NCBI GenBank assembly: GCA_905221605.1
Contig: CAJNDS010002568.1
Location: 625,913 to 689,912 of the forward strand
Length of the DNA stretch: 64,000 nt
Direction: 5' to 3'
From: Symbiodinium natans
Lineage: Eukaryota; Sar; Dinophyceae; Suessiales; Symbiodiniaceae
Below, piece by piece: positions 42,180 through 54,100 of the stretch. The stretch's first letter is position 1. Every line of letters begins with the position of its first letter. Made by a program: the position numbers and the translations under genes. Below the pieces are notes generated by a model that saw only the letters and a program-made list of their open reading frames with translations, was not told where the DNA came from and ran no database searches.

Positions 42180-45100
42180 CTGGGGTGGGTTTAGAGCTTC
42201 GGGTTTCGGGTTTCGGGTTTAGGGTTTAGGGTTTCGGTGGAGGATTCTATGGCTTCAGGGCTTGGGAGTTTAGGATGTTTTAGGGTTTTATGCCTTTGGG
42301 TGTAGAACTGTAGAACTAGCTAGGTATACTTCCCCAACGACTTCTGGCCAGGACTCTCTGATCCACATCATTTCCCAATGTACTTGCCCTAAACCCTATA
42401 AACCCTAAACCCTGAAACCTGAACTCTGATCCCTGAACCCTACCAAACCCGACCCAGTTGCGGGTTAGGCTTGGGGCTGAGGATTCAGGGACCAACGGGT
42501 TGCTACTGCATCAAGGGGTAATAGGATTATAGGCTAGGGTGGTTTAGGGTTTAGGGCTATAAGGTTGTAGGGGGATGTGGACACAAGGTTCAGGGTTTAG
42601 GGTGTTTCGGGTTAGAGGGCTATAGGGCTGTAGGGTGAAAGGGTTTGGGGTTGAACCCTAAGCCCTAAACCCTATACCCTAAACCCTGAACCCTAAACCC
42701 TAAACCGGAAGTTAGGGGAGGCGGATTTAGCCCCGCAACAGTCTCTGGAGTCATTGAGTCAGTGAGTGATTGAGAAGAGGCCGTATGATGATCTTCAGTT
42801 GCAAAGGGGGATCATCCCAAGCCTAAACCCCGCAAGCCTTTAACCCTGGAACCTCAGGCCTAAAACTCTGAACCTCAAACCCTAAACCCTAAACCCTAAA
42901 CCCTAAACCCTAAACCCTAAACCCTAACCCCTAAACCCTAAACCCTAAACCCTAAACCCTAAACCCTAAATCACGTTGCACCGGGCAGCATGGATGCTCC
43001 GAATCCACCACCCATGGGCGCGCCGCCCATGGGTGCGCCTCCCAGGGGTGCGCCGCCCATGGGTGCGCCGCCCATGGGTGCGCCACCCATGGGCGCGCCA
43101 AAGGCACCTTAGCAGAGAGCTCATGTAGGTAAAGCCGTATCAAGGTTTAGGGTTTAGGGTTTAGGGTTTAGGGTTTCGGGTTTAGGGTTTAGGGTTTAGG
43201 GTTTAGGGTTTAGGGTTTAGGGTTTAGGGTTTAGGGTTTAGGGTTTAGGGTTTCGGGCTTAGGGTTTATGCTAACCCTAAACCCTAAGTCCTAAAGCCTA
43301 CACCCTAACCCTGGGCAGATGCTCAGCAGCCAGCTTAGCCTTCTGCCTGAGCCCCGAATGGCTGTAAAGGAAAGCAGGAGTCTTCCGACAGGAAGTGCCA
43401 TGCTCGGTTTGGCCGATCGCGTGGCGCGTGGCATATGTACGGCAGCCCAGGATCCAGTCCTCTCACCGGGATGATGGCCAGCGCTTTTGCTTCCCTGCGG
43501 GCTTTGCAGGCATTCCTAGCCCTAAACCCTAAACCCTAAACCCTAAGTAGCTGTGCAACATGCAGATCGACAGCCCAGACCTGCAAGAGCCTCTGTCAAG
43601 GACACCCTCCGGCCACACGAAATGCCATGTGCTGGGAAATCGAAGCCCAGCTCTTAGGAGCTTTAGGGTTTAGGGTTTAGGGTTTAGGGTTTAGGGTTTA
43701 GGGTTTAGGGTTTAGGGTTTAGGGTTTAGGGTTTAGGGTTTAGGGTGTAGGGTTTAGGGTTTAGGGTTTAGGGTTTAGGGTTTAGGGTTTAGGGTTTAGG
43801 GTTTAGGGTTTAGGGTTTAGGGTTAATCCCTTGTGCTACACATGAACTCGGGAAAGTCCTGCCGACCTTCGCAACACTAAACCCGCAAACCCCTGAACTC
43901 CCAACCCCACAGAACTCTACACCCTAAACCCTAAACCCTACAACCCTACAACCCTAAACCCTAAACCCTAAACCCTCCAAAGCCCCAAAGCCCTAATCCC
44001 TTCAGCCCCTACATCCCTAAACTAATATCCCTCAACCCCCAAAAGCCCCCTTAGGTTACCCTAAACCCTAAACCCTCAACCCCCCCAAAGCCCCCCTGAA
44101 TCCAACGCAACCGACGGCCTCCAGCTCCTCCGGCCCGGATCTCTGGCTCAGGCTGGACCTTGTACCTTTGCAGGGTTTAGGGTTTAGGGTTTAGGGTTTA
44201 GGGTTTAGGGTTTAGGGTTTAGGGTTTAGGGTTTAGGGTTTAGGGTTTAGGGTTTAGTTGCCGGCAACGCAATCATGCAAAGGATGCCCTTTTTTTGGTT
44301 TAACAGGGTTGACAAGGGAACCGAAGTCCTAAACCCTAAGCCCTGAACCCTAAACCCTAAACCCTAAACCCTAAACCCTAAACCCTAAACCCTAACCCCC
44401 GAAGCATGAGAGAATGAGGGTGCCACTGGGTATCCTGGTTTGTGCGCAAGGAGCTTAGGGCCGGGTTTGGAAGGAATGTATTTAGGGGGGTGTATGAAGG
44501 CTAACAATTAAGGGTACAGAGGCATAAGGGCTTAGGACTTAGGATTTAAGGCAGGGGGGGGGAAGAGGCTTCAAGGGTTTGAAAGGGTGTACTCGGCTTG
44601 CTCAAAGTTAACAACACCTTATGCATTTGCATTACGATTGCATTTAGCATATTCAAAGAGTGATTGGGGTTTAAGGGGCTTAAGGGGTTTCAGGGGGTCT
44701 TAAGGGGTTTAAGGGGGTTTAAGGGGTTTGAGGGCTTTGGGGGCTTGTTGAAAGCTCCGAGGGGCTTGTTGCCCTAAACCCTAAACCCTAAACCCTAAAC
44801 CCTAAACCCCTAAACCCTAAACCCTAGACCCTAAACCCTATTGAAAGCTCCGAGGGGCTTGTTGCAGATCTTCAGGTACATGACGTGCTCCTGGCCGACG
44901 TATTTTGCCATCAGCGAGTCGATCTCATTCCTAAGGGGCTCCGGGGCGTCGGTCAGAAAAAATCCCTGGGCTCATGCACCTTCCCTCACAGGGTTGAGGG
45001 TTTAGGGTTTAGGGTTTGGGGTTTGGGGTTCAGGGTTTAGGGTTTAGGGGTTTAGGGTTTAGGGTTTAGGGTTTAGGGGTCCATGGACCTATATAGGCCT

Positions 45101-48100
45101 ATATAGCATATACTTGGGGCATAAAGCCCATTATGTAGGAACCCCTTGAAGGCCCCTTGGTATATACGATATAGGTACATGGAGCCTTGGGGCTTGTAGG
45201 TTGCCCAAGAAAGAGTGAGAAGGGTTTAGGGTTTAGGGTTTAGGGTTTAGGGTTTAGGGTTTAGGGTTTAGGGTTTAGGGTTTAGGGTTTAGGGTTTAGG
45301 GTTTAGGGTTTAGGGTTTAGGGTTTAGGGTTTAGGGGCTGTCAGCGAGTTTTGGCACAGGTGGCAGAAGCATCAACTTTACGGGGGGGGGTGTGGGGCTG
45401 GGTTGGTGTCGAGGGAACAGGCTTAAGCGGAGCTCCAGAACGTCTTCGGAATATGTCAAGAAGAACCCCTACTGCACAAGCCCATGTCTCCTTGGGATAG
45501 AAGTACCCCGACCTCCCAAGAAGAAATCGCCTTACACCATCCCTAGGGTTTCCTATGGGGTGGGGAGGGGGGGGGGGGGGTTCCTTCCTTTCCACCTTTA
45601 AAACGCGGCTTCACCTAAACATTCTAACTCAGGAAATGAAGGGTTATGGGTTACAAAGCCCTTCATACGTCCTATGAGCCCTTAACCCTGCAGGCCCAAA
45701 ACCTCCATGAATCAACAACCCGAAACCCTAAACCCTAAACCCTAGTTGCTTGGGCTTGGGAGGTTGAGGAGGCTTGGGTTTGTTTGATGCGGCTAAGTGG
45801 AGCTGAAGAGTCAGCTTGCTGGGGTTGTGCCCCTAAACCCTGAACCCTGAACCCTGAACCCTAAACCCCAAAGAGCCGGAGCGTCAGCTTGCTGGGGTTG
45901 TGTTGCTGGTAGATCCGCATCATGCGCTCCCGGTAGGCCTCGCGCTCTTGTCGAGGGCTTGAGGGAGCTTAGGGGGCTCACAGGGCTTCAAGCATGAGGC
46001 GAACCCTAAGCCCTAAGCAGGGCTTCAAAAATGAGGCAAACCCTCTCCCCTAAAACTAAAACCCTAAAAAGCCAGAAAAAGCCCTAAACCCTGAACCCTC
46101 AAAACCCTAAGTACCTCTGCATCTTTGATACGTCTTGGAAGTCAACAGATAACCCTCTCCCCTAAAACTAAATCCTAAACTGCCAGAAATTCTCCTAAAC
46201 CCTAAACACCCTAAGTACCTCTGCATCTTTGATACGTCTTGGAAGTCAAAAGATAGCGGCCGAAGTGGGAACTCGCTCTCCCTCTCTTGCATGACGGGCT
46301 TGGGATTGAGGGTTTAGGGTTTTGGGGTCTTGGGGTCTTAGGGTCTTAGGGTCTTAGGGTCTTAGGCTTAGGGTTTTAGGGTTCTAGGGTTCGAGGGTTT
46401 AGGGATTAGGGGTTTAGGTTTCGGGGTCTATTGCTTAACCCCTCGCACTAAGCTTAACCCCAAAACTTGCCCTAAACCTGAAACACCCGAAACTCTTTGG
46501 GGCAGCTGCCTGCTTGACGTCCATGGCCCCGCCAGCTGCAGCTTGTGAGAAGAGGCCACCTTTCAAGGAAGTCACAAGCCTTAAGCCCTAAACCCCAAAC
46601 TCTGAAGCCTAAAGCGTAAATCCTAAAGCCTAAAGCCTAAAGCCTAAAGCCTCAAGCCTAAAGCCTAAAGCCTCAAGCCTAAAGCCTAAAGCCTGAAATC
46701 CTAAAACCCTAAACCCGAACACCCAAACTCTGGAAATATCTGGCTTCCATACACACTCTATCTATCTATAAGGTTTCAGGGATCGGTTGAGGCTTTCAGG
46801 GCTTAGGGTTCGTTAAAGCATTAGGGTCCGAAATCTTTTTGGTGCCAGCGAACCCCAGTTGAACCTCGCAGTCGTGAGTCCCCAGTAGGTCAGTAGGGTT
46901 ACTCTGAGAAGCCAGTGTTAGGGGGTATAAGGAGGGACCACTAGAAGGGACCCTTGATCTGATTGCCCTATATGCACCCTTTCCTTGTTTTCTTGTTGCT
47001 TAAAGGGGTTTCCCTACACCCTACACCCTACACCCTACACCCTACACCCTACACCCTACACCCTACACCCTAAACCCTAAACCCTAAACCCTAAACCCTA
47101 AACCCTAAACCCTAAACCCTAAACCCTAAAAGGGAAGAAGGGTAGCACTGGGGGCATCCCAGGCTCTAGCGCCTCAAGTTGATGGCTTTCAATGGTCGAA
47201 GATGGCTGCAAGCCCTTCATTGCGGACAGGCCCGTGGGGGTTTAGGGTTTAGGGTTTAGGAGTTTGGAGTTTAGGGTTTAGGGTTTAGGGTTTAGGGTTT
47301 AGGGTTTAGGGTTTAGGGTTTAGGGTTTAGGGTTTAGGGTTTAGGGTTTAGGGTGTTTCGAGTTTAGGGTTTAAAATTTTGCAGGGCGGTTCAAGGGTTT
47401 TTTGGCCAGGGATTTCGAGGGTTTTCCTAAACCCTAAACCCTAAACCCTAAACCCTAAACCCTAAACCCTAAACCCTAAACCCTAAACCCTAAACCCTAA
47501 TCTAGAAGGGTTTCTAGGCTTCAGGGCTCATCGGGTTCGGGTCTGCAGGGCTGTAGGGCAAAACGGCTGAAGACTGTGGGACTCGGGCTGCTTGAAAGGC
47601 TTAAGGTTGAGGGGGTTCTAACCCTAAAACCTAAACCCTAAACCCTAAACCCTAAACCCTAAACCCTAAACCCTAAACCCTAAACCTGCAAGCCCCAATC
47701 GGCTGGGAGCCTGCGGCAGCACCCCCGAAGGGCGAGGCGGCAGCACCGCCACCCCCGAAGAGCCCTCCTCCTGCCAGCCGCAAGCAGAGGGGCGCTTAGG
47801 GGGCTTAGGGTGTAGGCCCTAAACCCTAAACCCTGAACCCTAAACCCTACATAGCCCCTAGGTACCTTAATAAGAACCCCGAATATATGCCCCTATAAAA
47901 CAGAAACCCTACTTAAAGAGACCACCAACTCATATAAGGTTTAAGGATCAGGGTTTAAGGACGCTCCGAGTTTATGGGAGCCACAGGGTCCAAACCTCTG
48001 CCCTTGGGACCACATGAACCCCAAAGTTATGAATCCTAAAGTTGGGTCATATACCCTGTACTACTATAACTGATTATACGGCTTACCCTAAACCCTAGAC

Positions 48101-51100
48101 CTTTTAGGGCTGCCTGTGCTTGCCCCGGCGCCGAAGGGTGACGGCGACCCTCCACCACCGAAGACACCTGGTGTGTCGGAGAGTTGAGGGTTGTAGGGGT
48201 TTAGGGTTTAGGGGTTCAGGGTTGTAGGGGTTTAGGGTTCAGGGGTTTGGGTTTAGCCGTTTGGGGTTGTAGGGGTTTTGGAATTCACGGGTTTAGGGTT
48301 GTAGGGGTTTCGGATTTAGGGTTCTACGCCCCAAACCCCGAGACCCCTAAACCCCTGGTATTCTCAAAGTGAGGGGTTCATCCTCGCTACACAGGGGCGA
48401 CCGGAGCCTACGGGGGGGTGGTACCTCATGATTCCTTGAAAACTCCATGCAATGCTAACCACACAGTCATGTGTCCCAAGAAAGGAGTTTAAGTAAAGCG
48501 ATACTAACCACTTCGCTAGGTATTTAAAGAAATGAACGATACACCAGATTCTTACAAAGCTGGGAATTTGGTTTCAGGGTCTAGACTTTTTGTTTGAGGT
48601 CCAAGCCAAAATCCAAAACTCAAAGCCCCTAAACCCTACTTTTTGAGCCAATCATCCATAATCCTTCAAGCAGGGGAAGGGTTTAGGGTTTAGGGTTTAG
48701 GGTTTAGGGTTTAGGGTTTAGGGTTTAGGGTTTAGGGTTTAGGGTTTAGGGTTTAGGGTTTAGGGTTTAGGGTTTAGGGTTTAGGGTTTAGGTTTTAGGG
48801 TTTAGAAGGAGTCTTCCGATCCCACCCGCACTTCTTCAGCCTGAAACCCTTCACCCTCTTCCTAACCATAAAACCCTAATATGGGGGGGCCTTAATAATA
48901 TGAATAGGGTTTTGGGGGTTATTATAGTATATGTACAACGGGACCAGAAGGGAACATTATTACTAAATTATTCCGACCCCGAAAGTAACCCTACACCCTA
49001 AACCCCTTGTAAACTCTAAACTACTGAACCCTAAACCCTAACCCCTGAACTCTAACCACCCCCCCCCCCCCTGCAACCTTAAGCCCCCAACCACCAGCCC
49101 CCAAATGATCTGCTTACCCCACCGGTTTCCCAGTTCAACCCAAGATTGCACAAGTGCCGCCTTTTGGCTAGGGCCAAACCCGAGACTTGGCTTGGGATGT
49201 TCCCCCTCAACACTAACAGTCCTTTAACAGGGATAGTACCCCCATCATCCCACCCTGAACCCTGAACCTGAAACCCTAACCCTGAACCCCTAAACCTAAC
49301 CCTGACACCCTGAGACACACACAAACAAAATTAGGAGCTGCTTCACTCGAAACCTGAGAGGGTTCCCGTCCATCGCCTGCGCCACCCCGAAGGGTGATGC
49401 GGCGGCGCCGCCGCCACCGAACAGGCCTCAGGGGCTTCTGGCTTGCCGGTTTGGGTTTAGGGTTTAGGGTTTAGGGTTGAGTGCAGGTGTGCAGAAAACA
49501 CAAAATCCCGAATCCCCTAAGCACGGCAAAACCTAAGCGGGGAAAAGGTAGGCCAAAAAAACACCACTGGAAGATTGGGCTTGAGGATGTGAGGGTTGAA
49601 GGGTTTAGGATTTGGGGTTTTCGGGTTTAAGGACTCAAGGCTTTTGAGGGTTTCAGGAATTGAGATCTTTAAGCCCTAAACCCTAAACCTGAACCCTAAA
49701 CCAAACCCTAAACCCTACACCTAAAACCCTGGAATTAAGCCCGGAGCCTCCTCCAGAGCTCGCAGCGGCTCCGCCGAAGGGCGACGCTGCAGCGCCCCCG
49801 CCGAAGAGCCCTCCTCCTGCAAAGGTTTAGGGTTTAGGGTTTCGGGTTTGAGATTTAGGGTTTAGGGTTTAGGGTTTAGGTTTAGGGTTTAGGGTTTAGG
49901 GTTAGGGTTTAGCGTTTTTGGGTTTAGGCTTTAGGCTTTAGGGTTTGAGCTTTGAAGTTGAGGTTTTGAGGTTCGAGGTTTAGATTTCGGGTTGGAAAAG
50001 GGTAGAGGCTTTGGGGTTTACGTAGGCATGGGGTTGCAATTAGGGTATAGAGTTGAGGCTTTTGCGGATATCACTTGTTCGTTAAGAGATCTGTTTGGGT
50101 TCTTATGGTTGTTCAATTGCTTTAGGGTGTGGGGGGGGGGGGGGGGGAGGGGCTTTGCGCCTTGCTTTGGAAGCCCTGGGCTAAAACCCTATACAAGCCC
50201 CAAACCCTAAGCCTTCTGCGGTATCCAGGATTTTGCACTTGGGGTTTGCGGGTTTTGGGGTATAGGGGGTTTAGAATACCCTAAACCCTAAACCCTAAAC
50301 CCTAGACCCTAAACCCTAAACCCTAAATTAACGGAGTTTGGGAGGTTTAGGAAACTTCAGTGCCGTCTAGGGATGCTCCATATCGCCTTGAGGCCCTTTA
50401 AGGTAGAGGCTTTCGGGCCACTCGGGCTTGCTCCGATTCAGAGACCATGGAAGACCCAACATAGGTGCCTTCATAAATCGACGAGGGTTTTGGGTATTAT
50501 TTGTAGCATAACAATATAGGGAGCATCAATTCAGCCGACCCCTATATGAGAGGCCTGGCAGGCGCATTCGTGGGAACGGCGCAGCGCTTTCGGAGACATT
50601 GGGCGCCGCGCCAGGGCTTCAAGGAAGGTCTGTTCACTGTGGTCGGGCCCCATGCCAAGAATTCCAGAATCTCCTCGCCGAGCTCGACGCCGCTGGTGTC
50701 CACAGCAGAGAAACCTGGTCCTGCCGCCCGACGACACTTTGTCGCTGCCAGACCCGCCGACAAAACCGCGGCCGTGCGGCGGCTAGGTACCTCAGCCCTA
50801 AACCCTAAAACCTAAACCTTATAAACCCCAAACCCTAAACCTTGAACCTTAGAAAAGCCTAAACCTCATAAACCATAAACCCTATACCCTAAACCCAAAA
50901 CCCAAAACCCTAAACCCTAAACCTTATAAAACCCTAAACCTTCTAATCCCTGAACCCTAAACCCTAGAAACCCTGAACCCCATCGAAGGCCGAGCACATG
51001 TATCGGGGGCAGCTGTGCTCTCGTCATGGTCCGCCCGCGGGGCTCGTAGTGGCATTGGCAAGATACAACAAACCCCTAGGGACACCAAAAATGCACCCTA

Positions 51101-54100
51101 AAAACTCGGGTCATGTACCCTATCCTACTACAACTCCCATTAAGGTATTTTGAACCAGAAACCCTTTCAGGGATCATTTGGTAGGAGCTCGGATGTACAG
51201 AACGAACCGGTGCAATACAGAGCCAGCCCCTCCCTGTCCTGACTTCAATGCTGCAGGCGGTGCCGGTGCCACCAGGCGACGGCAGACCAGGGCGTGAGGG
51301 AGGTTACAACCCCCGACCTCACCTAACCCTAAAAAGGGAGCATCGTTCATCCCTGAACCTAAACTCTGAACCCTAAGCCTAAACCCTAAACCCTAAACCC
51401 TAAAACCCACACAAAGAAAGTCCAAATCGCTGAACCCATCAGTCTCCTGAGCTCGCGCCGGACCCGAAGGCGGCAGCGCCACCGCCGAAGAGGCCCCCTC
51501 CTCCACAGGGACTTAGGGTTCTTTAGGGTTTAGGGTTTAGGGTTTAGAGTTTAGAGTTTAGAGTTTAGGGTTTAGGGTTTAGGGGTTTAGGGTTTAGGGT
51601 TAGGGTAGTTACATGGTCCCTTAGTATGGGCCCTTGAAGGGGACTCCATATATACCCCTTATATACCGTATTCAAACAGGGGCCCATACATCAGAACCCT
51701 TTAAGGGAGGTAAGGGACCATATTAATGGCCATGAAACTGCTCTCAGAAGGAGCCCACCAGGCTCGGAGGCTCAGAACTTGCAGCTACCTGGATCTCGCC
51801 ATGCTTCGCACCAGAACAGTCTACATACCCTGAGCCCTCCAAAAGCCCCAAACCCTGACACCCTAAACCCTAAACCCTAAACCCGAAACCCCAAACCCTA
51901 AACCCTAAACCCCAAACCCTAAACCCTAAACCCCAAACCCTAAACCCCAAACCCTAAACCCCAAACCCCAAACCCTAAACCCTAAACCCCAAACCCTAAA
52001 CCCCAAACCCTAAACCCAACCCTAAACCCCAAACCCTAAACCCTAAACCCTAAACTGGGGGGGGGGGGGGGGGGGGGGTTATTGGACAACTCGGGGGTCC
52101 AGGTAGGGTGAAAGGGCTGAGGGAGGCCCGGGACGGAGTTCTCTCGGGTTTTCCGGGCGCCTGCAGCCCAGAACCTTTAAGGGTTTAGGGTTTAGGGTTT
52201 AGGGTTTAGGGTTTAGGGTTTAGGGTTTAGGGTTTAGGGTTTAGGGTTTAGGGTTTAGGGTTTAGGGTTTAGGGTTTAGGGTTTAGGGTGGAACATATGT
52301 TTTGGGATTTTGCCCCCCTTATACCAACAGTCCTTGATAGGGACTATACTTGCGGGTACTATAATCCCCATCAGGGACTGTTGGCATAAGTGGGAACATG
52401 TTCAGAGTCTAGGATGGCCCATAACAAGCCTTCTGAAGGATATTCTTGAAGAGAATCTCTTAAACCCAATAAGGGCACAAAACACAACACATCCCAGGTG
52501 CCTGCCTACCTAGGGGTTGAGGCTCTTCTTCGCGAGGCCAGCTTGACTATCAGATCACGAAGACTTTGCCCTAGTCTGCAACCCAGGCCAAACTCCAAAC
52601 CCCAAACCCTGCTTTCTTCGTCCCCCCCAAACCCTGCAGCCCAAACCCACGAAACCTATATCCCCCCACATCATCCTAAGCACTTCAAGCCCTGCACGCC
52701 CTTCTCGAGGCCCTTAGCTCGCCTTCCACCCTTTCACGAAACAAACCCTGTCACCTCTACAAGCCCTATACTTTGAGCCCAACAACCCCTAAACCCTAAA
52801 CCCTAAACCCTAAACCCGAAACCCTAAACCCTAAACCCTAAACCCTAAACCCCAACCCCTCCGTCCCAATACGGCCTGAGCTTGCGCCCCCTCCGAAGGG
52901 CGAGCCCGCAGCGGCACCGCCGAAGAGGCCGCCTGCCACGGCTTTTTAGGGTTTAGGGTTTAGGGTTTAGGGTTTAGGGTTTAGGGTTTAGGGTTTAGGG
53001 TTTAGGGTTTAGGGTCTGGCCCTTCAAGCCCCTGAATAAACATGTACCTCACATTCCAATTCAGGAGGGACTACCTGGTAAGGAGCCCTAAGGCCAAAGC
53101 CCAAAACCTTCTGGCGCTTGATGCCAAGAGAAGGCTGCACACTTTCAGCGTTGCTCTTTTGAACTTTCAAAGAGCACAGCTCTTGGGGGATAGGACCCGA
53201 CAACATGTTCTTCAGTCGCACTGGGGTATGCGCTTCATATGTTTCCACTGCAAAACAAGGCATAAATTACACCAACGATCCACGTAATCTGTACTTCAAT
53301 TGCCCTCTGGCAACTGATCTGCCACATGTCACCATTCAGGAGTGACTTCATCAGTATGATAACATGAACAGTCAGGTCCAAAGCGTCCTGGACAAACTTT
53401 AGTGCTTCAAGATTGATGCAACAGCCATGAATCGGTTTCACTAATTGAACGAATCAACCGGCTTCATTAGCCCACGCGGCCCAAAACCCTCAACCCTGAT
53501 TCAACCCCAAGCCCTAAACCCCAAACTCTAAGCCCCAAACCTTGAACCCCAATATATTTCAGCCCAAACCCTAAACCCTAAACCCCTAAACCCTAAACCC
53601 TAAACCCTAAACCCGAAACCCTAAACCCCAAACCCTAAACCCTAAACCCTAAACCCTACCAAACCCTGAGTTTCTGAGCCCTATAAGCCCTGAGTCCTAA
53701 ACCGCAAACCCCAAACCAGGACTAGCCTGGGAAGAGAGGGTGCCCTTTTTGCTTTAAAGGGGGGCTTCTAAGGGCACCTGAACCCTAAAAACGGAATAAG
53801 GGCCTACTCCGGGTCCTAGCCCTAAACCCTAAACCCTAAACCCTAAACCCTAAAAAAGGGGCCTACTCTGGGTCCGAGTTCTTCGGTTCCCGCAGCCTCC
53901 GGTGTTTCCCAGGCCAGGGGAGGCCGCCCCTCGAATCTCGGGCTCAGGCTGCCTAGGCTCAGGTGTAGGGTTTGGGGTTTGGGGTTTAGGGTTTAGGGTT
54001 TAGGTTTTGGGGTTTAGGGTTTAGGGTTTGAGGTTTGGGGTTTAGGTTCTAGGCTGGTTGGATTTAGGGTTTAGGAGGTTCAGGGATTAGGGGTTGGGGT

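Noticed and set aside
46219-46285. SFDFQDVSKMQ segment as a firm exon of the FG gene
   Set aside because: It has a good GT donor, but its exit phase does not match the next exon and it lies in a tandem duplication. Kept only as a possibility.
53024-53441. Gene at 53.0-53.4 kb
   Set aside because: Several short frames on both strands, but no FG or module motif, no matching phase and no recognisable family. Treated as intron.
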